A stretch of DNA of 64,000 nucleotides from Peronospora farinosa (GCA_947646735.1 CANTFK010000131.1:186001-250000); one strand, 5' to 3'. Shown: positions 44,327 to 56,330, numbered from the stretch's first letter. Numbers and translations are program-made. Notes: generated by a model not told the origin, from the letters alone.

Positions 44327-45017
44327 TGTGGTGGAGTGGTCCTCAAAATTGTATGATGAGACTCCATACCACTCAGTGAGCCGGAATGTCGACTGTCGGA
44401 GGTGGTACCCCAATGCCGCGTATGGATCTTCTCTCATCTTGTGTACCCGTCAGCTGGCCGGTGACGCTCTTTGAAAGACTTGGTGATGATGTAGACGTCT
44501 GCCTTGAGGGAGGTAGACCTGGGGGCCTCGAGTGGATATGCTTCACTCGGTGGGCCGTTAGGTGGCCACTCGATCGACTATGTTGAGAGTGGGCTTAGAG
44601 CCAAATTCTTGAGGGATCTTGTCGTCTCTGACCTTTTCCTTTTTGTTTCAGGGGTGTTAACAACATGATCTTAACTTTGCTCCCGGACCGTGAGGTGAGG
44701 GAGACCGCTTCCGATAGCGGCTATGTGGGATATTGCTTTTCGAGCGAGCTCACAGGCCAAATATATCCTAGAAATCTATTCGCACTTGAACTTCGCTACA
44801 CAACTGTCTTCAACGGGGCCAAAATATATCCCTTCCCGGAACAGCCGTGTGGCCAGACTCGAGAGTTCCTTTACAGCGCGACGAAGACTTGCCACGTAGA
44901 TCGCAATTTGAGTGGTATATAATATAGTCCTATCCTTTTAACTCCTTTACTCTATCCTTGCCTGAAACGCTGATTTCTTTTGTCGACTAGTATGATCCTT
45001 TTGTTGACTGGTCAGGA

Positions 45018-45190
45018 GTGGATGAACCATGAGAGACCCAGGTCTACCGAAGAAGGACAGGTCAACTGATGAGGGATCCAGGTCTACCACTGAGGGACCG
45101 GGTCTACTTATGAGGGGCCATGTCTACTGACAAGGGACCTAGATCTACCAATGAGGAACCAGTTCGACCAATGAGGGACCGAGGTCTACC
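45018..45190 (+). repeat. Minisatellite in LTR-X copy 2
   Basis: About seven degenerate units near 25 bases long of the form 'gagggaccnaggtctaccnat'. The unit sequence is unrelated to that of copy 1, but the array starts at the same distance (about 0.69 kb) from the element's start. Confidence 0.8.
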
Positions 45191-45194
45191 AATA

Positions 45195-45515
45195 TTGTTA
45201 TGGGGAAACCTATTACATAAGTAGCTGTAGGGATAATACATAATTACATAAGTAGGCATAGGGCAGTATCCAATTAGCGGATACTGCGCGTCATTTCAAT
45301 AACGGTATATTATTGGGGTGCTAGACCCAATAAATAATCAATAATAAATTGACTTCCATATTGAGTGGTTCCCATGAGCTAGGAAACATATTTGCACTTA
45401 CTGCGAATTAATAACAAAACAAAAATAAAACCGAGTTATATTTACGAGTTCATTAAGAGCGCTTCCTCAACGCCCATTAAGTGTAAGATAGTAACGGGTC
45501 CTTAGCCCGTTTAAC
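45195..45515 (+). repeat. Solo LTR related to the LTR of element B
   Basis: Begins TGTTATGGGGAAACC and ends near CCCGTTTAAC. It is the inverted homologue of 2550-2866. It is nested in LTR-X copy 2, directly after the minisatellite. No internal sequence accompanies it. Confidence 0.75.
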
Positions 45516-45766
45516 CTCTATTGACCGGGCCTCAAGGAAAACCGTCGCCGACTTCTCTAGTTGCCGGTTAACCAGTACCCTGGTAATGATCTCTCCTTTG
45601 TTGGTCTTTCACATTCTCAGCCAACGGTCGCTTCACTCCGAGGTTCCCTTTCTATCTGGTCCCTTCTCTCTGGTGCGTGGCCCTTTCTCCCTGGTCCACT
45701 GCCCCTTGTCCTTTCAATCCAACTGGCCCCTGGGTTATTCACAATTTCAGAAAGCACTTCACCACA

Positions 45767-46200
45767 ATAATGCAGCTCACCTAAATATCAGTGGAACAGA
45801 TTATCGCATATAACCGTTGGTACACCTCTCGAAGTTGAAGCTAGTCCGGCAATATCCCGACAGACCGAATACGGTGTTGGTGGTGGACAAAAAGCATCGG
45901 GTGGGTTTTGACGAAGCCCTGTTACCAGAGGATAGTTGGGCTGCAGAATTGGAGGACAGTGAGTATAAAGTTAAGATAATTCTCGACAGGATTATGGGAA
46001 GGAAAATTCGGTATGGTCGTATTCAATGTGAATACCTGGTGCAGTGAAAAGGATACCTCGACCCGACGTGGGTAGACGAAGTGGACCTCGATTGCAGTGG
46101 ACTATTTGAGGACTATGAACGCAGGCAAGTCACTCGAAATCGTTTCGAGGCGATGCAGAGCCATGAGGAGTAGAGGGGAGAGTTCATCTTGGGAAGGCCA
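45767..46200 (+). pseudogene. Gypsy element D, part 4: chromodomain tail
   Basis: Resumes with LNISGTDYRI, then PLVHLSKLKLVRQYPDRPN after a stop. Next comes a chromodomain-like segment: YKVKIILDRIMGRKIRYGR, CEYLVQ, stop, KGYLDPTWVDEVDL. It ends around RNRFEAMQSHEE. Only scattered stops break it, so the insertions in D, not base decay, are the main damage. Confidence 0.8.
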
Positions 46201-46449
46201 AGATGATGCAAGAAAGAGGTGGTATTTGTTGTATGCACAAAAATTGGTCAAGTTACGTATTCGAGAAGTGCAGCAGAACAAGAAGAGTGAAGTATTGCTA
46301 ACCTGTAGAGGACACCGAGGGACTCACCTAAGATATGACATGTAAGAGGAAGATCGGGAATTCACTAGGGAGTTGCAAAATGAAATGGTAAATCAGCTCA
46401 GGATGGATAAGCGAAAAGATATTTACGAAACTCAGGCGCTTTTAGGCGG

Positions 46450-48650
46450 AGAGAACTTGCCATGGAGACGGGCAACCTCGAAGGCGGGATGCTCGTGGAT
46501 GTTCTTGTGATAAAAGATACTCCAGGGGTCAGCATCGTTCACTTCCTGCAACTCCTCCAACAACCCCGCTTGAGAATTCCTCTTGTTGACACGCGGGTAT
46601 CAGAAGGACAGCTGATGTGTGGGAGTAATCGGCTGGAAGAAGGGGTCCAGCAGGATGTCCACCACCATCCCTTGCAGAACCTTCTTCAGCACCCCCATCC
46701 AATCCTTCGTCGCTTTAGTACGACGGTTCTTTTTGGCTCTAAAAGCCGAGCGATGTACTTGCTGCTGGCGCGAAAAGCCACATAAAAAGTAAGGCGGTGC
46801 CGGTACTCCCACAAGCTCTGGCGTGATGCGTCTACGTAGGCATCGTGATTCTCCACCTGGTCGACAAACCATCCATTCACCGGGAAGAAAAGAGGATATT
46901 CAGACACCGTCCGCTGCTCCCATGGACTTGATCTCCTTAACAGATGTAGCTGAGGATCCGTTAAGATAACCTCACTCTTATTCAGGGGGCCACTGGATGC
47001 TTTGTCCGTAGAAAAGCCCGGGCCTATCCACGAGGCCGGAAGGGTCACGTTGGACCATAGGTTCTTCACGATTAATCGCGTGATCGCAAGGGGCCCCACC
47101 ATAGAAATTGGCCATGGAGCAACGTCTTCGATTCTGAACACACCTGGCTGTGCATATCCAGTAATGGATGGGTCCCAGGCGTTGAAGCATCAGGACCCTT
47201 GGACGCTGGGACCCCCTGATCATCAAAGTCGAGACTTTCAGTGTCGGACTCAAAGCGGACAAAAAGAAGGATGAACAGATCGGTATGAGACGTACGCATT
47301 ACCTCCTTTTGGGGGATACAGCAGGTGATTATTGTGCTCTGGGGATCGGAATAGAATTGGGTTTCCCAGTGGACCCCGCCGATGTTGGAGGAGGACCAGA
47401 TCTGGGTTTTCCAGTGTATCTCGCCGGATGGACCAGACTTAGGTTTCCCAGTAGACCCCACCAATTTTGGAGTAGGACATAGACATAGGTTTTATAGTAG
47501 ACCCCGCCGATTTTATAGGAAGACCAGACTTGAATTTCCCAGTGGACCCCGCCGATGTTGAAAGAACAGACTTAGGTTTCCCAGTAGACCCCGCCGATTT
47601 TGGGGCAAAACCAGATCTGGGTATCACAGTGGACCCCGCCGATTTTGAAGGAGAATTAGACTTAAGGTGCCTGGATGACCCCACCGATCTCAGAGAAGAG
47701 CCAGGCTTAGAGACTACTGGACAAGTCCATCACCTCTAGATCAGGTTTTCCACCAGAAGCCGCCGGGCTATAACGACGAAGGATGGCACGCGACTGGACC
47801 ATCGTGACTAGCAGAGACTCAGTGCTGCAACTGTACTCGTCTTCAGCGGAACTATAGACACGGATAGTCCGGCGCTTCTTAGAGGTGGAAGGGGCCATGG
47901 CAGCGGGCGACCGAGAACTTTTAGCCCTCGAACGTCTTGCGGTTTTGGCCCATAGGCAGGAAAGGTCTTTCTGCGGCGCTCCAAGTCACTGCTAGCTACT
48001 TCTGGAGCTGTTCCTGATGGCAGGCGACCTGTTTCACAAAAGCCTTGGAGCGAGACATCTTATCCTGAAGCTGCGACACTTTAGATGCCTTGGCCTCTAA
48101 AGTGTCGCAGCTTCTGGATACCGCAATGGTGCCCAACTTGGCCTCCAGTTCTTCGACTTGGACTGTAAAGTTCGTCACAGCTGCTTTATACTGGCCCCTC
48201 CTGTACCGTAATGTGGACCGAGACGCCTAAACCTCAAGACAGCAGTCTTACCGGTTGGTGAGCTCATCTTAGTACCCTGAAATAGTCAGCTGGTTGGTTT
48301 CGTGATCGCAGACGAGTTTTCTGATTTGAGCTTTTATCCAGGGGAGATCGACTTCTTCAAATCGAATAACCTCATTTACGCGTCACTGCAAGTCTTGGGC
48401 CAGGCGATGCTCAGCCTGATAGGCCTGCTGGAGGACTCTATGATCTTCATCGAGGGGCCTCAGAACTTGGGTCCGTACCATCTCCACTAGAATAACTCCC
48501 CACGCCTGAGAGACACTCGTATAATCAGTGGGCTCACCGACAAGGTCTACAGTCAGAACTACCAAGACAGGTTCGGGTCCAGGCTGTGGAGGGGCAGACC
48601 AACGGCCAGGTGCTGGCTCGCCAGGTAAAGAATTGGAAGAGGTCACTGGC
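46450..48650 (-). pseudogene. Gag-like region of a minus-strand retroelement
   Basis: Minus-strand frames follow one another: 48646-48383 (SNSLPGEPAPGRWSAPPQPG), a coiled coil at 48178-47996 (VEELEAKLGTIAVSRS), MAPSTSKKRRTIRVYSSAED at 47898, the SAGSTGKPKSG repeats at 47700-47360, and a longer block 47141-46600 (TDPQLHLLRRSSPWEQRTVS, YPLFFPVNGWFVDQVENHDA). It extends to about 46460 (NIHEHPAFEVARLHGKFSPP). No RT or integrase follows. Its position next to LTR-X copy 4 in the same orientation suggests the gag of the LTR-X element. No zinc knuckle is seen. Confidence 0.5.
47358..47720 (-). repeat. 45-bp tandem repeat in the gag-like region
   Basis: About eight units of 37-46 bases, each containing 'gaccccgccgatttt' or a variant. 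In minus-strand frame they encode KSAGSTGKPKSG-like repeats. Confidence 0.85.
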
Positions 48651-48789
48651 GAAAAAAAGGTTGGTAAGTTGGTGAATACGGATTGTCATCAAACACATGG
48701 ACACCTACTGCTGCGCCGAGGAGACATGACAGGGATGCACGGGATATTGCCGCAGTTTGGAAGACCAGCGCGCAGTACACAGCCTTTGA

Positions 48790-50000
48790 GAAGTGCCAGT
48801 GAAATTGAGGTCCTTCGCAGTTACTATAATAACTGGCTTGAAGGATCCCGATCTCTCCCTCGCAAGAATGACCGGTCACTCCCTCAAAAAGAACGACAGG
48901 GTATTAAGATCCCGAGGTGGTACAGGGTCCTGAGGTCATAGAAGGTACAAGGTTTCCTACAATGCAGAGCCGGCACAAATCCGGGAACCCGAAGGTTCAG
49001 TGCCTCGAAGGTACAGGACTCCCGAAGGTCCAGTAACCCGAGGTAGACCAGGTTTCCGAGGTGGTCCAGGGTCCCAAGTTGTCCAGGGTCCAAGGTGGTC
49101 CAGGACCTTGGGGTATTCTATGATGATCCAGAAGTAGTCCATATTACAAGGTGGTCCAGGACTCAGAGGTAGTCCAGGGTCCAAGGTTGTCCAGGGTCCA
49201 AGGTAGTCCAGGTTCCAAGGTATTTCAGGGACTAAGGTGGTCCAGGACCCAAAAGTCTTTAGGACCCAAAGTTGTCCAGGCCTTAAGATGGTCCAGGACC
49301 CCGAGGTACTCCAGGGTTTTTAGTTTATAAAAGAAACAAGATTCCCTAAAGTGCAGCGTCTGTGCCAATACCGAGTCTTAAAGAGCTATCTGTTCTTTCA
49401 GGAGTTGACACGTGGCACCATCTAGAGCGAAGAGCAAGGGTTAGGCAAGAAAAGCATGAAAAGAGTAAGATATATAAACACACACGAATTTGTATCACAC
49501 GTGGCAGCTTTAAGCGCCCCATCCAAGCGTCACCTCACCTCTTCTGGGCGAGATACCCTTTGGCCCCCGACTTCAGCAAGTGTTAGACGGCTCAAGCTAC
49601 GCAAGTTGAACCTCAGGATAGTTGGCCTGAGGTGTCAAGTAAGTGTCAAGACTCTACGACCCGCTACAGGAAGCAGTTTCCCTATGGGGAACAAGAAAAA
49701 AGAGTCCAAGGACCAAGAACAGTCAGCCACCAAAGGGGTACATAGTACCAGGTGCATCGCTCTCGACTAAGTCGATTGAGCCCAAGAAACCCGGTCCCAA
49801 GTGAAGTATATCCACTCGGGGACCACCAAGTCCAAGTCTTTAAGTCTTCTGCGTCAACCGAGGAGCAAGACCAACCAAGCCGACGAATACACAAGGTGAG
49901 ACCCAAGGTTAACACGACGCGGTATCGGGGTACCCCCTCCGTAAGTCGGTAGTCCGGCGATGTGTGTGTTGTGGTTCGTATGAGAGTCCACTCCACCACA
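48790..50000 (-). repeat. LTR-X copy 4 (left end uncertain)
   Basis: The minus strand starts TGTGGTGGAGTGG at 50000 and shows the 'ggagggggtaccccgat' block. TATA-like sequence (about 49475-49466) and a minisatellite follow. The far end is not clear; 'gagaagtgc' at about 48789-48797 is a weak candidate. Inserted into copy 3, directly beside it. Confidence 0.5.
48895..49320 (-). repeat. Minisatellite in LTR-X copy 4
   Basis: Many degenerate units of about 19-21 bases built on 'ggtccaggaccnaag' (plus strand). It starts about 0.68 kb from the terminus at 50000, the same offset as the arrays in copies 1 and 2. Confidence 0.85.
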
Positions 50001-50583
50001 CAATCTGCAGACATACTTCACCGCGGCAATGACAAGGTTTTTGCAAGAGCGTTAAGTACCGCAGGCACATCCTAACGGGAGTGTGGTCGGAAAGATATTA
50101 GGGGTGCAAGTGACAACCGCTTTACACGACCCCAGTTTGAATGTACAAGTCGTGGCTGGGCACTCGCCGCAAAATTCATCTGTTACTAGCTATGTAGCCA
50201 AGTTGCAACAGGACCTCACGGTCCAGGAGCAAAGTAAAGGTCAGGTGGTTAATACTTCTAAAACAAGAACGAAAAGGCCAGGGACGACAAGCTCCCTCAA
50301 GAATTTGGCTCTAAGCCCACTCTCGACAAGGTCGATCGAGTGGCCACCTACGGGCCCACCGAGTGAAGCATATCCACTCGAGTCCCCCAGGTATACCTCC
50401 CTCAAGGCAGACGTCTACATCATCACCAAGTCCTCCGAAGAGTGCAACCCGCCAGCCGACGGGTACACAAGATGAGAGTAGGTCCATACGCGGCATCGGG
50501 GTACCCCCTCCGACAGTCGGCAGTCCGGCACAGTGAGTGGTTTGGGGTCTCATCATACAATTTTGAGAACCCACTCCACCACA
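50001..50583 (-). repeat. LTR-X copy 3, truncated by copy 4
   Basis: The minus strand starts TGTGGTGGAGTGG at 50583 and matches copy 2 closely for about 350 bases. It ends at 50001 where copy 4 begins. It abuts the RT region of element F at 50584. Confidence 0.65.
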
Positions 50584-53500
50584 GTTCAACTTACCACAGA
50601 AACACCGCGATATGTTTCCAGCAGAAGTGTCGAGCTTCTACCGGCCAGTAGGGGAAGCAGGAACGAGATTGACCTGGAGCCTGGATCCAAGTATTGTGTG
50701 ACCAGGCAATGGACGTTGCCAAAGGATCAAGTTGATTACGTCGATGAGTTCTTCGACAAGCGAGCCAAGGCGGGACATGTACGTGAGAGCAAGTCGCCTC
50801 ACTGCATCCCGACCTTCTGTGTGCGTAAAGCCACGGGTGGATGGCGCGTGGTTAATGCTTATAAAAAGCTGAACACGGCCACCATTCCGGCTCAAACGCC
50901 GATCCCGCAGAAAGATAGATGCCTTGTTGAACTCCAAGTCAACTATCTTTTCCGCGTTGGATCTGAAGGATGGCTACTATCAGGTTCTCATGCGAGATAC
51001 CGATGTAGCCAAAACGGCAGTAAGCACCCCAAGCGGTATGCTGTGGGAGTGGCTTGTAATGCCACAAGGGTTGAAAAATGCTCCGGCAACATTCAACCGA
51101 GTGGTGGCTCACGTGATGCGTCAGCACCGTGCCTACGCGCCCCATTACTTTGACGATGTATTCGTGCATAGTAGGGAGGAGGACGTTCTGAGCGCGATAG
51201 AGTCGCACAAGCGTCATTTAGACGCTGTGTTGCAGACTCTGGGTGACGCCCAATTATATGTGAACTTGCAAAAGTGCGTAATAGGGGCCCCCGAGATACC
51301 TGTACTGGTCTGCATCGTAGGTGCAGGCAGACCCAGAAAAGGTAAAAGCTGTAAAGGAATGGCCAGTCCCACGTCATGTGAAGGATCTGCGCCAATTTCT
51401 TGGGCTCACTAATTACTTGCATAAGTACAGCAAGAATTATGCAGAGCAGACTAAGCCATTGTCTGACCTTTTGAAAAAGGATACAGAATGGACTTGGTCA
51501 AAGGAACAAGAAGATGCGTTCACATCAGTGAAGCAATCTCTTGTGGAAGCACCAGTCTTGGCATTTCCAGACGAGGATAAGCCCTTTAGCGTCGTCTGCG
51601 ATACAAGCAACTTTGCAATCGGCAGCGCAATCATGCAGAAGGATGACAGCGGCAGCGGCATTGACCGTGTCATATCGTATCAGTATCGGCTTTTAAAAGC
51701 TGCAGAGATGAATTACCCTGCGCATGACAAGGAGCTGCTTTCAATTAAGTATGCCCTTGTAAATTTTTGGGTGCACCTCTTGGGCACCGAACCTTTTGTG
51801 GCTTATACGGATCACGCATCACTGCGGACCGCTATAAATTCACCGCACCTCTCGCCGAGAATGTCGAGATGGTTAACATTCTTCTCTGAATTTAATCTCA
51901 AAGCTGAATATAAGCCGGGTAAGTCGAATGTCTTAGCTGACGCGTTATCGCGCAGACCAGACTTCGAGGCAAGACACCAAGAAAGTGTGTCTCGTGCGAA
52001 AGCACAAGGTGAGTCGTCAACATTGGCAGCCATGAGGGCCTACCATGTGACGAGCTCAATGGCCTCCGATATCAAGGAGTGTTACAGTCAGGACGAACAT
52101 TGTCGCCTGCTGTTGGATCATTTTGGTGGACGAAAGGTTACCCTTCCGTCACACCTCAAAGCGAAACTAAATCGCTTTAGTTACAGTGATGGCCTGTAAT
52201 GGCATCAACTGTCACCCTGTGATCCCTTGAGAATCTATGTCCCTCAAGACACAGATCTCAAGCTGATGATACTTCACGAGTGCCATGATGCGCCATCTAG
52301 TGAGCATCTGGGCCGTGAAAAGACATTCTTACGAGTGTCAGAGGAATTTTGGTGGCCCCACCTATATCGGTGGGTGGCCAACTATATTCGTTCTTGCGAA
52401 GAGTGTCAGTGCATTAAGCCTGCACCTTCTAGCAGTGCGCCATTGAATCCAATGCCGATTACAACCGAATGTTGGAAGTCGGTCAGTTTGGACTTCATGT
52501 TTGGCTTACCGCCTGACCATAAGGCAGGACGGGGCTCGTCGTCTTTGTAGACAGAATGAGCAAGATGGTGCATTTGGCACCATGTAGCACCAAGATCTCA
52601 GGAAAAAGCTGCCCTCTTGTTTCTAGATCATGTGTATCGACTACACGGGATGCCGGAATCCATAGTATCGGATCGGGATCCGCGTTTTACGTCTGAGTTT
52701 TGGCGTCATGTGTTTAAGTTGATGGGAAGCAAGCTCCACACGTCAACAGCCGATCATCTTCAGATCAATGATTAAACGAAACGAGCCAATCGAGTCGTGG
52801 CGGATGTATTGCGCACTGTAGCGACTCCTAAGGAATGTAACAAGCAATTTAAATTCGTGGAATTCGCTATTAATTATAGCGTTCACGCCAGTACGGGTGA
52901 AACACCGTTTTATACTAACGGACTGTACCATACTCGGACGTCAGTCTCGTTTGTGCTCAGCCTGAGTCTTAGTGGGGGAGGGCCTCTCACTTCGCTCGGT
53001 GCGAATGCCAAAGAGGGTCAAAATTGCCCTAGTGACACTGCTAGTTAATCGGTGGTCACGGCACCTCTAGGTGTCAATGAGGAGGCACGGCAAGAAATGT
53101 CTGTGCTCCTTGACGATGACACTATAGTGGTATCAACAGCTTCGACCCATGACCGAACTCTTGGGGGTGTCATAGGCGAGATGGATGCTAAAAGCGTGCG
53201 CAAAGCTCAGCGCTTTGTGGATGAGCGATTAGCCATCACACGTAAATTCCGTGACGCAATGGTAAGCGCACAGGACAAGCAAAAACAATATGCGGACCAA
53301 CATGGTCGCAAAAACAATGAACACTATAGTGTGGGGGACAAAGTGCTATTAAGTACTGCTACCCTACCTAGAATGCAATTTTTGTACTACCTGGTGGTAC
53401 TACTAAGCTATTGCACCGATTCATTGTCTCTTTACAGTGGTTGAAGAAGGTGTAGATCTAAATTGTAGGCTCACTCTAACACCGTATATGAAGACGCACC

Positions 53501-54010
53501 CCGTATTTTACGTGGGTCGTCTGAAACGGTATGTGAATACACAAGAGATCACTTATTCGCATCAGTCTAACGAGACCGATGGTGACGTCTACTATGATTC
53601 GAGCCTCGTTATCGATCAGGCGGCGGGGAAGGTGACTTTCCTTATACGAACGAGGCGATAGAGGACTTGGTGATCGAGGAGGACTCCGCGCTTGACGCGG
53701 GTCTCTCATCACAGTCGCTCGTGTAAATTCAAACGGAGCTTCAGTCGATCGTACCCCTGGCAAACCCTCTAATTTACAGCGCGTAGACCCGAAGTCAGTC
53801 TCGAGACTTGACTCGAGAGATCAGGCACCTCTCTCTTCAGCGCAGCGATATCCGCCTGCGACTGAACAACAACAGGATACGCAGCCGCGAATACTTAAGC
53901 GTAATCGCCGCTCCTATCGGGCGCCACCTGTATTGGTGGATTGGGGTGCGAACAAACGCTTCCTTGTTGAAAGGTTGTTGGCCCACCGCTATATGAGGCA
54001 AAGGCTTTAG
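50584..54010 (+). pseudogene. Gypsy element F pol (RT, RNase H, integrase, chromodomain-like tail)
   Basis: RT starts near 50607, already missing its upstream part. [20 protein letters not shown], then a frameshift near 50930, SALDLKDGYYQVLMRDTDVA and an intact YFDDVFVHS box (about 51150). Another frameshift near 51315 leads to RNase H (VVCDTSNFAIGSAIMQKDDS, YTDHASLRTAINSPHLSPRM, KPGKSNVLADALSRRPDF). A stop at 52197 precedes integrase (HDAPSSEHLGREKTFLRVSE, CEECQCIKPAPS, SLDFMFGLPPD), which has further frameshifts. The tail has KTHPVFYVGRLKRYV (about 53490) and PPVLVDWGANKRFLVERLLA (about 53925). No gag or protease remains upstream. Confidence 0.85.
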
Positions 54011-55053
54011 ATCCTTGTACAGGGGCAGGGATACCCGAATAGCTTCGACTCTTGGGAATCTGTAGACGCGTTGCGCGTCGACGTGCCTGGGCTGATGGCT
54101 GCTCACGAGCAGAAACATCAGCTGCACTCGCTCTGCTAGGTCCTGATGGGCTAGAAGGGGCAGCGTATCTAGAAGGAGTTGGGGGTACTTTACCGCCTAA
54201 AATATCTCTCGCACGCGTCATAGCCGAAGCGGACTCGCTACGACCGCTGTTTCACTGCATCTGCATGCGATGTAAGACGGCGCAGGAACTCTTCCTCGTA
54301 TTCGTCAGCTTTTTCGTTCGGACGCAACACGATCAGGATAGTAAAAGCACGACCTAGTGCTTTACCATGCCTTTTCCATGATGGAAAGACGCTGAAAAGT
54401 TTATTAGTGTCAATAGTGGCACGCTCTAGGATCGTCGCACTATTCACACTTGATCGGATGGGGATGACATTGGTGACAAGCCATCACTCACATAGCCGCC
54501 CTCGCGACGGCGTGCTAGTAAGGCCAACTCTGAAGTCGGTGAAGCTTTTAGATCACCCTCTCCTGAGCTTACTCTCCATTATAAATTGTCAAGACTGCAG
54601 ACGTGGGGTTAACAAAGGCGGTTGGCCTAGAAATCGCCGACCTGCTGTTGAGCCGCGGCTGCTATGTTCGAAAATGTGCGCTCAGTTGTGGTCGCTGCGC
54701 TTATTGACGCAACGACGAGGCATAACCCTCACTGTCAGGAAGCACGGAATATTCCTGAAGATTGGGTGCCTCTAGTTATGGAGACATATATCCCATCAAT
54801 GCACTGCGCTCATCACCACTTTGGGGTGATGGAAATTGCGTACTCTTATTGTAGTCAACAATGAGAGACAGGTAATCATCCGCACCATAGCGGGATGGAT
54901 TAGTGTTCTCTGCTGACAAGCTGACATTAGATGTAGGCGTTTTCACAGAGACACTTATCGACGGCTGTGAGTTATCGCGGCTCGTGCGCTTAGTGTGGTC
55001 TGCATGGGCGTCTTTGCAGGCAACCCATCAGCCTTACCACGTTTCGTTGGCAT
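53895..55053 (-). pseudogene. Antisense ORF remnant in the 3' region of element F
   Basis: Minus-strand pieces in order: ATG at 55053 (MPTKRGKADGLPAKTPMQTT), then NPSRYGADDYLSLIVDYN (about 54905-54855), a decayed stretch, NKLFSVFPSWKRHGKALGRA with NEKADEYEEEFLRRLTSHAD (54447-54238), and a Ser/Pro/Arg-rich end (DILGGKVPPTPSRYAAPSSP). Joining them needs several frameshifts. The start lies 57 bases inside the 3' LTR, just as in element E. The sequence differs from the E and B antisense ORFs, and the family is unknown. Confidence 0.4.
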
Positions 55054-55095
55054 CTTCTTGCTTTCGATGTTTTACAAAAATGTAAAAGTTGTCGT

Positions 55096-55109
55096 AAAGA
55101 AGAGGATGG
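55096..55109 (+). other. Polypurine tract of element F
   Basis: AAAGAAGAGGATGG directly precedes the TGTAACGGGC start of the following LTR. Confidence 0.55.
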
Positions 55110-56045
55110 TGTAACGGGCCAATGGTTACACGAGACCGTTAAGTATATGATGCTAGGTCTAAAAGGGTACGTGGTACCTTAGGCCTGCCACTTGGGTGAT
55201 GCACATCAATGTGACCCACCCTCGTAAAAGTGATATCCATAGATGGATTCACATTCAACGAGGATGACGCCAATTGGGACTAGGCGTCATGATAACGCTT
55301 CATACAGCGTCATCAGCGAGCTTAAATATAATTTAAGATCGCACGTAAGGATACGCTACTAAAGAGACGCATATCCGATCTTTAGATTTTACCAATCAGT
55401 AGTTAGAGTTATATTAATTAATTTCTATTATATATAAGTCAGTCATAAATACTACATCACACTCACTGTGTAGACGGGCACTTCAACGAAGTTGCCTCGT
55501 GCTACTTAGCCCACACCTTCAGCACAAGCGAGGAAGCGGTTAGACCGTCTTACCTTCGCGTTCGAGGGTGGTTATGCGGTTGGTCGGCTGCTTAAGCAGT
55601 CGTACCACCAGTTGCTTCTCGCTTAAGCGAGAGTGCAACGAACTTCTAAACAAGAAGTCACCGACGTCACGCAAAAGCTTTTTCAGCTTCTCGTGCGCGG
55701 TGCTTACGTTTAGTAAATTCAAGACTGAGTTATATTTAATGAATTATAACTAAATATATACTTAACTACTGATGGGCTATATATGTATATAGATCGGATA
55801 CGCGACTCCTTAGAAGCGTATCCTGTCGCATGATCTTAAATCTAGATTTAAGATTGCAACTGACGTCCTTCTGAGACGTCGCGATGCCTAGCTTCAACTA
55901 GCGTCATCCCTTCCCATGTGAATCCATCAACGGATATCACATTCACGAGGGTGGATCACCTTTGTGTATCGCACCCAAGTGACAAGTCAAAAGTAATCAT
56001 GGATACTTTAAGACCTTACATTAAGTATTTTTTTTAATGTTTAGG
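55110..56045 (+). repeat. 3' LTR of element F in a fold-back arrangement
   Basis: Starts TGTAACGGGCC. The left arm (about 55180-55450) is an inverted copy of about 55720-56010. Both read 'cacttgggtg', 'ggatacgct', 'atccgatct' and 'cagtagtta' in opposite directions. The centre (about 55474-55712) carries 'tgtagacgggc' through 'cttctcgtgcgc'. The second arm is imperfect, so this is a head-to-head pair of LTR pieces rather than a fresh hairpin. Confidence 0.65.
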
Positions 56046-56330
56046 TGTAACTAGATGCCCTGTCACACACTGCGCACGAGAAGACTGGATATAGCTTCCG
56101 TGACGCAGGTAGGTGTTTGTTCTAAAGTTCGTTGCGCGGATCGCTTTAAGCGGCCGGTAACAGTTGGTATTGCGCTTTATGCGCCGACCAACGCCACCAC
56201 CACCGCACGCGGAGGTAAGACGGTCTAATCGCTTCCTCACACTGCTTATAAAGTGTGTGTCCGCGTAGTACGTGGCAGCTTCTTTTCGAAGCGCCCGTCT
56301 ACATTGTGTGCTAAAAAGTTGTGACAGCTT
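56046..56330 (-). repeat. LTR fragment homologous to the fold-back centre
   Basis: On the minus strand 'gtagacgggcgcttcg' through 'cttctcgtgcgca' matches 55480-55700. It ends with ATCTAGTTACA at 56046, giving the CA end of an LTR. Confidence 0.6.

Larger units (their letters stand above)
44327..45766 (+). repeat. LTR-X copy 2 (1440 bp, with a nested solo LTR)
   Basis: Starts TGTGGTGGAGTGG and ends CACTTCACCACA. It is homologous to copy 3 over about 380 bases, through 'ggaccgtgaggt'. A TATA-like sequence (TATATAATATA, 44916-44926) lies about 590 bases in, fitting an LTR promoter. Flanks (ACTA and ATAA) do not give a clean duplication. Element D resumes at once downstream. Confidence 0.65.

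Noticed and set aside
47072..47700. Separate genes in several frames over the 45-bp repeats
   Set aside because: Frames on both strands are open because of the repeat; only the minus frame continues into flanking gag-like sequence.
48895..49320. CRISPR-like array
   Set aside because: Units are degenerate, variable in length and without distinct spacers; eukaryotic context. It is a minisatellite.
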